From: Actinomycetes bacterium
GTDB taxonomy: Bacteria > Actinomycetota > Acidimicrobiia > Acidimicrobiales > Palsa-688
Length of the DNA stretch: 48,529 nucleotides
Assembly: GCA_021787365.1 (NCBI GenBank)
Contig: JAJYMB010000145.1
Span: forward strand, 1 to 48,529
Direction: 5' to 3'
Below, one piece after another: positions 32,510 to 40,666 of this stretch (position 1 is the first letter of the stretch; each line of letters opens with the position of its first letter). Position numbers and translations under genes: made by a program. The notes below the pieces were generated by a model. The model made no database searches. It was not told the origin of the DNA and saw only the letters and a list, made by a program, of their open reading frames with translations.

Positions 32510-33592
32510 ATGTCCACTAGGAAAGAAGTAAAGACGCGCTCATGGCGCGCTGCAGCCGTGATGGTACCGGCCATGTCGGTGGCGGTAGCGCTGGTGGCAA
32601 CCAGCACTGGTGCTGGTGCCTTTGAAAAGGCTGCGCCCGCCGCTCAGACCACGAAGGCGGCAGCGAATGCAGGAGGTGGCTCGGCCGCAGCCATACAGGT
32701 GGCCTTCGTTCGCGTCGTGAAGGCTGTGAGCCCATCGGTGGTCGAGATCTCCACTACTTCAGGCCTCGGTTCTGGCGTCGTGTACGACACCAAGGGCGAT
32801 ATCGTCACCAACGCTCATGTAGTCGGCAACGCCGGGCAGTTCACTGTCTCGATGTCAAACGGGCGGCAGGTGGACGCCAGGCTGGTCGGCAGGTACGCGC
32901 CCGACGACTTGGCGGTGATCAGGCTGTCGTCGCCGGTCCCGGGCTTGAAGCCGGCCAGTTTCGGCAACTCGGCGGCCCTGGAGGTGGGCGACCTGGTCCT
33001 CGCGATTGGCAGCCCGTTTGGCCTGGCCGGTTCCGTCACGGACGGCATCGTCAGTTTCAACGGGCGCACCGTGAGCGAAGGCAACGGCGTGGTCCTCCCC
33101 GACCTCGTCCAAACGAGCGCCGCCATAAACCCGGGCAACAGCGGGGGAGCGCTCGTCAGCCTCTCCGGCCAGGTCGTGGGTATCCCTACGCTGGCAGCGT
33201 CCAACGGATCGTCCTCGGTGGCGGGTGTCGGTTTCGCGATTGCTTCCGACACGGTGAAACTCGTTGCTCCCCAATTGATCAATTCCGGTAAGGTCACCAA
33301 GGCCGGTCGCGCCGCCCTCGGGATCAGCGGCGTAGATGGCGTCACCTTCACCGGCGAACCGGCAGGTGTGACGGTCACTGCGGTCCAGGCCAACGGCCCG
33401 GCTGCTCGTGGCAAGATCGCAGTCGGCGACGTTATCACCTCCATAAGCGGCCAGGCGACCCCGGATCTCACCACGCTGCAGAGCGTGCTCGCCGGCCTGA
33501 AGCCGGGCACTCAGGTGAAGGTGACCGTGACCAGCCAGAACGGCCAGAACCGGACCGTCAACGTCGTGCTGGGCGACCTGGCCCAGATATGA
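32510..33592 (+). CDS. HtrA/DegP-family secreted or anchored serine protease
   Basis: 360 aa from ATG eight nt after AAGGAG. An N-terminal hydrophobic segment (AAAVMVPAMSVAVALVA) acts as signal or anchor. The chymotrypsin-like domain has the catalytic triad His103 (TNAHVV), Asp133 (DDLAVIRL) and Ser211 (NPGNSGGAL). A PDZ domain follows (about 275-355: ALGISGVDGVTF, GDVITSISGQ). This is a periplasm/cell-wall quality-control protease. It is transcribed alone behind a strong heptamer array, consistent with envelope stress control. Confidence 0.93.
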   Translation: MSTRKEVKTRSWRAAAVMVPAMSVAVALVATSTGAGAFEKAAPAAQTTKAAANAGGGSAAAIQVAFVRVVKAVSPSVVEISTTSGLGSGVVYDTKGDIVTNAHVVGNAGQFTVSMSNGRQVDARLVGRYAPDDLAVIRLSSPVPGLKPASFGNSAALEVGDLVLAIGSPFGLAGSVTDGIVSFNGRTVSEGNGVVLPDLVQTSAAINPGNSGGALVSLSGQVVGIPTLAASNGSSSVAGVGFAIASDTVKLVAPQLINSGKVTKAGRAALGISGVDGVTFTGEPAGVTVTAVQANGPAARGKIAVGDVITSISGQATPDLTTLQSVLAGLKPGTQVKVTVTSQNGQNRTVNVVLGDLAQI

Positions 33593-33737
33593 CGGCCGGC
33601 GACGAAGGTGTGACTGCCTTCGTGGCCACGTGCGGGCTGTCACGGCGGCGCTCTTGATTGGTGGTCAGGTGCGTAGAAGCCCCGTGCCTGCGCCAGCCCG
33701 CCTGCGCTAGCCTGCATGTTTGCTAACCGCCTTGTCG

Positions 33738-35351
33738 ATGAGCCAACTAGCAGCCCTGGTACCGGGGCTCGACCCGGTCACGAGCACTTACCTCTTCGCT
33801 GGCTTGGGGATTGCGGTGGTCGTCGTGGCCAGCAGGACGCTTTCGCGGTGGTCGCGCGTCCCCTACCCAGTCTTCTTGGTCGTCGCCGGTGCGCTCGCGA
33901 GTTTCATGCCCGGCCTGGGGCCGATCACCTTGGAGCCGCGGGTGGTCTTCCTCGGGTTCCTGCCGCCGCTCGTGTACCACGCCGGCCTCGTTACCTCGCC
34001 CCGGGAACTGAGGGCCAACGCCCTGCCCATCGGCCTCGGCGCTCTCGGGCTGGTGCTCGCCACGACGATGGCGGTCGCGGCGGTGGTGTGGGCACTGGTC
34101 CCGTCGTTCGGATGGGTAGGGGCGTTCGTGCTCGGTGCCGTGGTCGCCCCGACGGACGTAGTCGCCGCCGTCTCGGTGTTCAACCGGCTGGGAGCACCAC
34201 CGAGGGTGACGACGGTGCTCGAGGGGGAGAGCCTCGTCAACGACGGGATCGCTCTCGCCCTGTTCGGGATCGGGGTGGCGGCGGTGGCCGCCCCCATGGG
34301 CATCGGCAGCGGTCTGGCCGCCTTCGTGCGTGTGGCCGGCGGTGGGGTGGCCTTCGGCCTCGTGGTCGGCTGGGTCGCGTCGCGTTCGCGCCGGCCCCTT
34401 CGCGACTCCGCGTCACAGATCGTGGTGTCCTTACTGGTGCCCTTCGCGGCCTACCTGCCGGCGGACGCTCTCGGGCTCTCGGGGGTGCTGGCCACACTGA
34501 CCACCGGGCTCGTTCTCGGTCAGCAGCCGTCCTCGGAACTCGACCCTTCCGGCCGGGTCCAGATGTCCGAGTTCTGGCAGGTGCTCGTGTTCCTCTTGGA
34601 ATCGGTGCTGTTCGTCCTGGTGGGGTTCCAGCTTCGTCAGCTCGTCGCGGGCATCCGTGGCTACCCGCTGCGTGACGTGGTGTTCGCAGCCGTTCTCGGC
34701 TCGGTCGTCGTGGTCGTGGTGCGCCTGGCCTGGTGGATGGCGATCCCCACCCTGCGCTGGCGGCCCGAAGGCCGGATAATCGACACCGGGGACGTGCCGT
34801 GGCAACAAAGGCTCGCTCTCGGCTGGTCCGGCCTGCGGGGGGCGATCTCGCTGGCCGCGGCCCTGTCTGTCCCAGTGGCGGTCTCCGGCCACCTTTTCCC
34901 GGACCGTGACTTGCTGATTTTCACGACCTTTTGCGTAATCGTGGTGACCCTCGTGGGCCAGGGGACAAGCCTGCCGTGGCTCCTGCGGCGCCTGTCTATA
35001 GGCGGCGACGACCTGGAACGTCACCAACGGGTCTTGGCCGAGCGCCGCTGCGCCGAAGCCGCCCTGCGCCTCTTGGACCAGTTGAGCGCCGAGGAGGAAA
35101 TCTCTGACGACCTAGCGGAGCTTCTCAGGAGGCGCTACGAGCGACGTTTGGACCAAGCTCGTGTGCTGGCGGGAGATGGCGCCAGTGGCGCGCAGCCAAC
35201 ACTGCGCTCCCTGCGAGCTGTGGAAGCCCAGGTGTTGAGCGCGCAGCATGAGGCCCTCCGGGATCTCCACCGCTCCGGCGAAATTAGCTTCACGGTCATG
35301 CGCGCCGTCCGCCGCGACTTGGACCTCGACCAAGCGAGGTCGCAGGTCTGA
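33738..35351 (+). CDS. CPA1-family Na+/H+ antiporter
   Basis: 537 aa from ATG; an in-frame TTG 18 nt upstream is the alternative, and neither has a clear SD. About twelve membrane helices, with VAPTDVVAAVSVFNRLG and the ND ion-site motif GESLVNDGIALALF, then GLRGAISLAAALSVPV and TLVGQGTSLPWLLRRL, all typical of CPA1 antiporters. A cytoplasmic tail of about 110 residues (RRCAEAALRLLDQLSAEEE on) is probably regulatory. It exchanges Na+ or K+ for H+ and suits pH or salt homeostasis. It converges on the flavodoxin gene 22 nt away. Confidence 0.92.
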   Translation: MSQLAALVPGLDPVTSTYLFAGLGIAVVVVASRTLSRWSRVPYPVFLVVAGALASFMPGLGPITLEPRVVFLGFLPPLVYHAGLVTSPRELRANALPIGLGALGLVLATTMAVAAVVWALVPSFGWVGAFVLGAVVAPTDVVAAVSVFNRLGAPPRVTTVLEGESLVNDGIALALFGIGVAAVAAPMGIGSGLAAFVRVAGGGVAFGLVVGWVASRSRRPLRDSASQIVVSLLVPFAAYLPADALGLSGVLATLTTGLVLGQQPSSELDPSGRVQMSEFWQVLVFLLESVLFVLVGFQLRQLVAGIRGYPLRDVVFAAVLGSVVVVVVRLAWWMAIPTLRWRPEGRIIDTGDVPWQQRLALGWSGLRGAISLAAALSVPVAVSGHLFPDRDLLIFTTFCVIVVTLVGQGTSLPWLLRRLSIGGDDLERHQRVLAERRCAEAALRLLDQLSAEEEISDDLAELLRRRYERRLDQARVLAGDGASGAQPTLRSLRAVEAQVLSAQHEALRDLHRSGEISFTVMRAVRRDLDLDQARSQV

Positions 35352-35373
35352 GAGCGAGCCCCAACGCGGCCAA

Positions 35374-35943
35374 CTAGCTGTGGTGGGTGCGTGCCCCGTT
35401 CACGTTGTGGAGCGCACGCCGGCGAGCCTCGCGCCGGACGAGCTCGGTCCCCCAAGCCTTAGCGCGGGCCTCTTCGCCGGCGCGGAGCGGTCCCTGCGCA
35501 CCATTTACAACGAACTCCTCCGGGTGCGCGACCAACCGGTAGCCGTGGCGCTGGAGGCGTTTCGCGATCCCCCTCGCTGCACCGCCGGCCAGGGGGAAGG
35601 GCAAGCGGGTGTCGAAGGCTGCCGCGCCACCCCCGTCTTTGGCCGCGGGGAGGACCCCAAGCCACTCGCGAGCTCCGGGGCCGTCGGGGCTGCTCTCGGG
35701 GGCGATGGTAACGCCCTGCTTACCTGGCTGGGCCCCTTGGTAGCGCGAAGCGGCTGTGCTCATGCGAAGAGCGTGTGTCGGCCCACCGACGATGAGGAGG
35801 TCGGCGCCGTCGGACGGCGCAGTGCTTGTGCTCAGTAACCGCACCCGGACCGAAGGGTGCGCATCCCGGGCCCCGGCCGCGATCGCTTCGGCGATCCTCC
35901 GGGTGTTGCCGAAAAGGCTCTCGTACACTACGGTGACGTCCAT
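35374..35943 (-). CDS. Flavodoxin-domain protein
   Basis: 189 aa from ATG six nt after AGGAGT. It opens VTVVYESLFGNTRRIAEAIA, the FMN phosphate-binding loop (S-x-x-GNT), and continues with DLLIVGGPTHALRMS, the second FMN loop. The chain ends with a basic tail of about 30 residues. It is probably an FMN electron carrier or redox regulator. It is divergent from the response regulator and has a three-copy heptamer array 61 nt upstream. Confidence 0.88.
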   Translation of the reverse strand: MDVTVVYESLFGNTRRIAEAIAAGARDAHPSVRVRLLSTSTAPSDGADLLIVGGPTHALRMSTAASRYQGAQPGKQGVTIAPESSPDGPGAREWLGVLPAAKDGGGAAAFDTRLPFPLAGGAARGIAKRLQRHGYRLVAHPEEFVVNGAQGPLRAGEEARAKAWGTELVRREARRRALHNVNGARTHHS

Positions 35944-36003
35944 TGGTACTCCTGTGCGCTCGAAGTTGCCTTCCCGTTTCATGCCACGAGCCGATGGTGA
36001 TTA

Positions 36004-36032
36004 GGTCGAGGGGAGGTGGAGGCTGGGTGGAG
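36004..36032 (-). promoter_or_regulatory. 11-bp heptamer array for the flavodoxin gene
   Basis: Minus strand: CTCCACC, CTCCACC, CTCGACC at 11-bp steps, the cleanest copy in the window. It lies beside the response-regulator promoter, suggesting the regulator controls its own neighbourhood. Confidence 0.75.
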
Positions 36033-36044
36033 CCTCCTACCGTA

Positions 36045-36058
36045 GGGCCCAAAGTCAC
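36045..36058 (+). promoter_or_regulatory. DosR-like box upstream of the response regulator
   Basis: GGGCCCAAAGTCAC followed by ATGT; in reverse GTGACTTTGGGCCC. Shared with the kinase promoter at the same relative place, and 64 nt before the GTG. Confidence 0.55.
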
Positions 36059-36097
36059 ATGTCTTCTCCGAAAGGGTGTTTTGGCCGACGAGGTGGG

Positions 36098-36106
36098 CAA
36101 TACTGG
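36098..36106 (+). promoter_or_regulatory. Conserved CAATACTGG, likely -10 of the response-regulator promoter
   Basis: Identical to the string before the kinase. The GTG start follows 15 nt later behind GGAGGAG. Confidence 0.55.
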
Positions 36107-36121
36107 GACGTGGAGGAGAGC

Positions 36122-36820
36122 GTGCCGGACGCAGTGCTGGTAATCGAGGACGAGTACAAGCTGCGAGAGCTTGTGAGGTCGTACCTGGAGCGCGAGGGTT
36201 TCGTCGTCTACTCGACCGGCTCGGGAGCCGAAGCAATTGAGATAGGTCGCCGAGGTGGTGTCGGGCTCGTCGTCCTCGACCTCGGCCTGCCGGACGTCCC
36301 CGGGGAAGAGGTAGCGCGCGAGCTTCGCAAGTCCTCTGATGTCCCGGTCCTTGTGCTTACGGCCAAAAGCGAGGAGCGTGACCGGATAGCGGGGTTCGAA
36401 CTCGGTGCTGACGACTATGTGACCAAGCCGTTCAGCCCGAGAGAGCTGGTCTTGCGGGCCAAGGCCCTCCTGCGCCGGGGCAGGAACCCAGCCGAGCCAA
36501 CAGGTCCTACGTCTTTCGGGGGAGGCGAGCTCGTGATCGATGAGGACCTCCACCGCGTCTGGGTGCGGGGGGAACCAGTGGAGCTGACGCCGACCGAGTG
36601 GGGTGTGCTCACTGCGCTCGCCCGGGTGCCAGGGCGCGTCTACTCACGGTACGAGCTGATCAACCTGGTGAGGGGGTACGAGTTCGATGGCTACGAGCGG
36701 ACCATGAACTCCCACATCAAGAACCTGCGCCGCAAGGTGGAGCTTTCTGTTGGCAAGCCGCGAGTGATCGAGACGGTCCTTGGTGCCGGCTACAGGCTCG
36801 GTCTCGGCAAGGACCGCTAG
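36122..36820 (+). CDS. OmpR/PhoB-family response regulator
   Basis: 232 aa from GTG with GGAGGAG; the frame is open upstream, but the SD and the match to the kinase leader set the start. Receiver: acidic pair ED at 9-10, phospho-acceptor Asp53 (VVLDLGLPD), Thr80, Lys102 (DDYVTKPF). The C-terminal winged helix has VELTPTEWGVLTALA, TMNSHIKNLRRKVE and VLGAGYRLGL. This class binds direct repeats with one helical turn between copies, so it is a natural candidate to bind the 11-bp arrays in the window. No kinase is adjacent; the kinase at 24129 shares its promoter layout. Confidence 0.93.
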   Translation: MPDAVLVIEDEYKLRELVRSYLEREGFVVYSTGSGAEAIEIGRRGGVGLVVLDLGLPDVPGEEVARELRKSSDVPVLVLTAKSEERDRIAGFELGADDYVTKPFSPRELVLRAKALLRRGRNPAEPTGPTSFGGGELVIDEDLHRVWVRGEPVELTPTEWGVLTALARVPGRVYSRYELINLVRGYEFDGYERTMNSHIKNLRRKVELSVGKPRVIETVLGAGYRLGLGKDR

Positions 36821-36950
36821 GCCTGGAGGCCGAACAGGGCCCAACAGCCCTACTGCCTCGGGGCCAAAGTACGGAGACTCCTTTCGCGAAGTCTGTCAAT
36901 TTTAGTGGAGGGCGCTTTTTCGACGGCCTTTGGGACGGAGGAGTTGATCC

Positions 36951-38461
36951 TTGTCGAGGGCCCGGCACTTACGGCTCTTTGTAGCCACTGCGGCGATAGC
37001 CACTATGGTCATGGTCCTGCTCGCGCCGTCGTCCCCCCGCGTCGTCGAAGCACAAGCGGCGCCGTCGCGTCCAAACATTGTCTTCGTGCTGACCGACGAC
37101 CTCGCGTGGAACCTCGTGACGCAGCGCTTCATGCCCCACCTGGTGGCGCTGGAGCGCAAGGGGGCAACGTTCACGGATTACTTCGTGTCCGACTCCCTCT
37201 GCTGCCCCTCTAGGGCGTCGATCTTCACCGGGCGCCTGCCCCACGACACCCACGTCTACGACAACACCGGGCCCAACGGCGGCGACAAGGCCTTCAACGC
37301 CCACGGTGACCAGTACTCGACCATTGCCACGGACCTGTCGGCCATTGGCTACCGGACGGCCATGATGGGCAAGTACCTGAACCGCTACCACATGGCCACC
37401 CCGACCCCCCCGGGCTGGACCAACTGGGACGTCGCGGACTGGGGCTACCCGGAGTTCAACTACACGCTGAAACAGGACAACAAGGTCGTCCACTACGGCG
37501 GGCCCAATGAAAAGGGCAAGGACAACTACCTGACCGATGTGCTGTCGCGCCTCGGTGACCAGTTCGTGTCCAACATGGCGTCTCGCCGCCCTTCTCAGCT
37601 TTTCTTCTTGGAGATCGCCACCTTCGCCCCCACGCCCCCTACACGCCGGCCCCCAAGTACGCCAAGCTCTACCCCGGGCTCGAGTACCCGAAGACCCCCG
37701 CCTACGGCGTGGCCAACACGGCGCCCCCCGAGTGGCTGAAGGACTTCCCGCCCATTGGCCGCAAAGCCCAGGCTGAGATCGCAGCCGCCTTCCGCCTGCG
37801 CGCAGAGGACGTGAAATCCGTGGACGACCTAATTGCGAGCCTTGTCTCGACGTTGCGGCGCACACGGCCGCTGGCGAACACCTATTTCGTTTTCAGCTCG
37901 GACAACGGCCTCCACATGGGAGAGCACGACATGATGCCGGGCAAGCTCACCGCGTTTGACACCGACACGCACGTGCCGCTCATCATCGTCGGGCCGCGCA
38001 TCCCTGGGGGGTCACGCGTCTCCGCCTTCGCCGAGAACATCGACCTGCGGTCGACCTTCGATGCCCTGGCGGGGACGGAGCCGAAGGAGGGGGTGGACGG
38101 CAGGAGCCTGGCACCGCTGCTGTTCAAGGCCAAGGGCACGAGCGCCCCACCCGGGTGGCCCGAGGGCGTACTCGTCGAGCACATGGGACCGATCGAGAAA
38201 GGGCCGGACCAGCCGGACATGGTCGAGCCCAACAGCGGCAACCCTCCCTCTTACATCGCGCTCAGGACAAGCTCGGCCCTCTATGTCCAGTACAAGGACG
38301 GGGCGCGCGAGTACTACAACCTGAAGAAGGGCCCCTACGAGCTGCACAACGTCTATGTGCCGTTGCCGGCCAAGGTGAAGGCGGCGCTCCAAGGGGAGAT
38401 CGCCCGCCTCGAGGGCTGTCACAACACGCCCGCCTGCTCGCAGGTGAGGGCGGTTTCCTAG
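36951..38461 (+). pseudogene. Secreted sulfatase split by a one-base frameshift
   Basis: Starts at TTG behind GGAGGAG, with a signal peptide (LFVATAAIATMVMVLLAP). The sulfatase signature LCCPSRASIFTGR provides the Cys for formylglycine; VFVLTDDLAWN and, after the break, SSDNGLHMGEHDMMPGK supply metal ligands. The first frame runs to 37739 and the second covers the C-terminus to 38461. Restoring one C in the C5 run at 37627-37631 gives FAPHAPYTPAPKYA, as expected for the family, and joins the two frames. This may be a sequencing error, a recent mutation or slippage. It probably hydrolyses sulfate esters outside the cell. Confidence 0.82.
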
Positions 38462-38512
38462 GGCGGTTCGGGGTACTGGCGATGCGCTAGGCGCGTGGCC
38501 GCGGCGGCTGCC

Positions 38513-38584
38513 GGGTGGCCCGGGGCGAGCCGGCGTTCGTCAGTCGTCGGGTGGCCCGGGGCGAGCCGGCGTTCGTCAGTCGTC
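38513..38584 (+). repeat. 36-bp perfect tandem duplication
   Basis: Two adjacent identical 36-bp units beginning GGGTGGCCCGGGG and ending CAGTCGTC. Only two copies and no spacers, so not a CRISPR array. Confidence 0.85.
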
Positions 38585-38856
38585 GGGGGGCCGTCGGCTC
38601 CTGGGCTCTACCTCCGCACCTATCAGGTTGGTGGCCCTCTGGCGGCGCGTGAGGAGGACCAAAGGTGGGTACCGAAAAGGTCTCGAGGCCCTAGCAGCGC
38701 GCCGGTTTCCGGAGAGAAAATGTCATTTCAGGACCAAGGGCCGCATTGGGCCTTTGGCTCGTTTTCGGTTAAATGCTAAACCGCCTCGTGTTGCTGTGAG
38801 CTAGGTGAGGAGAGGGACATTTACAGGTGAGATCCAAGGACGCCTGCGTTGTGAGG

Positions 38857-38862
38857 GATAAT
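38857..38862 (+). promoter_or_regulatory. GATAAT -10 element of the sulfotransferase-cysQ operon
   Basis: Good -10 match in an unusually AT-rich stretch, 50 nt before the sulfotransferase ATG. No matching -35 hexamer is evident at 17 bp. Confidence 0.4.
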
Positions 38863-38911
38863 GTTGTAGTAGTAGGAATAGCTCGACAAGGATAATAGGA
38901 GGACAAAAGAA

Positions 38912-39610
38912 ATGAGCTTGAAACTGATCGGTGCGGGCCTGCCACGCACAGCCACGATGACACAGAAAATTGCCTTGGAGACGCTTGGGCACGGCCCCTG
39001 CTACCACATGGCGAATGTGATGGGCGACTTGGAAGCTGTCCCGCGCTGGCTCGAGGCCTTCCTCGGCAGGAAGGACTGGGATGATATCTTCGGCGGGTTC
39101 CAGGCCACAGTGGACTGGCCGGGAGCGTTTTTTTACAGGGAACTGATGGAGGCGTACCCCGAAGCCAAGGTGCTCCTCTCGGTGCGGAGCGGTGAGTCCT
39201 GGGAGCGGAGCATGGGAGATACGATCTGGGGTACCTTCTACGGCGATATGCTTGTCCACGACCTGTCCACAGCCTGGGGACGGGTGGACGAGAGGTGGGC
39301 CAATTACATCACTCTCATGAAGGCGATGTGGGAAAAGAGCGGCCTCTTGGCTGGCGAGTTCGAGGGCATCGGTACAGGGCAGATGGCGACGGCGATGGAG
39401 CGCTACAACGAAGAGGTGATAGCGACCGTCCCGCCGGAGCGGCTGCTGGTGTGGTCGCCGGCCGAAGGGTGGGGGCCTCTTTGCGAGTTCCTGGAAGTGC
39501 CGGCGCCGGACGTCGCGCTGCCGCGTGTCAATGACACAAAGGGCTATGGCTTGAAGATCGTCGACCTAGCTATGGCAGCGCTACAGGACTGGAGGGGACA
39601 GCAGGAGTAG
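38912..39610 (+). CDS. Sulfotransferase-family protein
   Basis: 232 aa from ATG with AGGAGG nine nt upstream. It opens LKLIGAGLPRTATMTQKIAL, the PAPS 5'-phosphosulfate loop of this branch (usual form G-x-G-x-x-RT-x-T/S), then GPCYHMANVM, and YPEAKVLLSVRSGESWERSM as the 3'-phosphate loop. The length fits the small sulfotransferase family of bacteria and fungi. It would move sulfate from PAPS to an unknown acceptor, releasing PAP. The next gene, nine nt away, encodes a PAP phosphatase, which supports PAPS use. Confidence 0.87.
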   Translation: MSLKLIGAGLPRTATMTQKIALETLGHGPCYHMANVMGDLEAVPRWLEAFLGRKDWDDIFGGFQATVDWPGAFFYRELMEAYPEAKVLLSVRSGESWERSMGDTIWGTFYGDMLVHDLSTAWGRVDERWANYITLMKAMWEKSGLLAGEFEGIGTGQMATAMERYNEEVIATVPPERLLVWSPAEGWGPLCEFLEVPAPDVALPRVNDTKGYGLKIVDLAMAALQDWRGQQE

Positions 39611-39619
39611 GGGAAAGTC

Positions 39620-40417
39620 ATGAGCACCAACAGCAAAGAAACGCTTTCTGGCGCCAACTGGGACACGAGTGACCACGCGGCCGCTCGGAGTTTGGCAAAA
39701 GAGGCGGGCGAACTGCTGGTTGAGATCCGCAAGGGTATCGGCACGATGCTGCTCGCCGACCAAGCGCGCCGCGAGGGCGACACCCGCTCTCACGAGTTCC
39801 TCGCTCACGCTATCGCGGAGCGCTTCCCGGGCGATGGGTTGCTCTCCGAGGAGGGAGCCGACAGCGACGACCGGCTCCGGCGCGAGCGGGTCTGGATCGT
39901 GGACCCGCTGGACGGGACGCGCGAGTTCGGGGAGCCTCCTCGCACGGACTGGGCGGTGCACGTATGCCTGGCCGTAGGGGCCCGGCCTGTCGTGGGCGCG
40001 GTGGCCCTGCCGGCTCGAGGCATGGTGCTGTCTACGGCCGAGCCACAAAGGGCGAGCGAGGGAACGCCTGGCCTGCTTCGTCTCGCGGTCAGCCGAAGCC
40101 GCCCGCCGGCCTTCGTCGAGCGCCTCGCCGAGGTACTGGAGGCCGAACTCGTGCCGATGGGATCCGCCGGGGCCAAGGCGATGGCTGTTGTGCTCGGCGA
40201 GGCCGACGTGTACGTGCACGCCGGCGGCCAGTACGAGTGGGATTCGGCTGCGCCGGTTGCGGTGGCGCAAAGTGCCGGGTTGCACGCGTCGCGCATCGAC
40301 GGGTCCCCGCTCGTCTATAACCAGCCCAACCCTTGGTTGCCGGACCTGGTCATCTGCCGGCAGGAGAGCGCTCCAGAAGTGCTGCGCGCGCTCAAGGCGA
40401 CGAGAGCTCCGGCATAG
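39620..40417 (+). CDS. cysQ: 3'(2'),5'-bisphosphate nucleotidase (CysQ)
   Basis: 265 aa from ATG. Inositol-monophosphatase fold with the metal motifs EEGAD, VDPLDGTREF and YEWDSAAPVAVAQSAGL, matching the actinobacterial CysQ length (about 265). It should hydrolyse PAP to AMP and phosphate, relieving product inhibition of the sulfotransferase encoded directly upstream. An inositol- or fructose-phosphatase activity is a weaker alternative. Confidence 0.88.
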   Translation: MSTNSKETLSGANWDTSDHAAARSLAKEAGELLVEIRKGIGTMLLADQARREGDTRSHEFLAHAIAERFPGDGLLSEEGADSDDRLRRERVWIVDPLDGTREFGEPPRTDWAVHVCLAVGARPVVGAVALPARGMVLSTAEPQRASEGTPGLLRLAVSRSRPPAFVERLAEVLEAELVPMGSAGAKAMAVVLGEADVYVHAGGQYEWDSAAPVAVAQSAGLHASRIDGSPLVYNQPNPWLPDLVICRQESAPEVLRALKATRAPA

Positions 40418-40666
40418 GCACCGCCGAGGAGCTTTTGTTGGGCCCGAAGCGGGCATGCTCGCAATGGGTGCCATTGGCACTGCTGGCCGGCTTTGGCCGC
40501 TGACCTTGATGGGGCCCGTCGCGGAGCGCGCCAACGCGGCACGTAGACGCGCCCCTGACCCTGCCGGCCACGGTCACGGCCCCGCCGTTCCGCGTGCCTG
40601 GCCGAGTACCTACCGACGGCCAAAGGCACCTACGCTGTTCATCGCCCCCGGATGGCAGGCCGGCCG

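Larger units (their letters stand above)
38462..38911. other. 450-nt intergenic region before the sulfotransferase gene
   Basis: Contains a 36-bp tandem duplication, loosely DosR-like half-sites near 38731 and 38748, and an AT-richer promoter segment with GATAAT at 38857. Several short frames are open, but none is convincing as a gene. Confidence 0.5.

Noticed and set aside
36861..36875. DosR-like box before the sulfatase
   Set aside because: GGGCCAAAGTACGG keeps only one half-site and has no match in the flanks.
36867..36897. Terminator hairpin after the response regulator
   Set aside because: Only a 5-bp stem (AGACT/AGTCT); too weak to call.
38513..38584. 36-bp repeats as a CRISPR array
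   Set aside because: The unit length is CRISPR-like but the two copies are directly adjacent, without spacers, and no cas gene is near.
38606..38804. Third small-protein module (CTCTACC and CAGGTTGG followed by a 57-aa frame from 38631)
   Set aside because: Only one heptamer is convincing, the spacing differs from the two clear modules, and the basic peptide does not align with them.
40418..40666. Gene between cysQ and the RCC1 gene
   Set aside because: The only long frame is an extension of a shadow frame of cysQ; I see nothing else in this 249-nt stretch.
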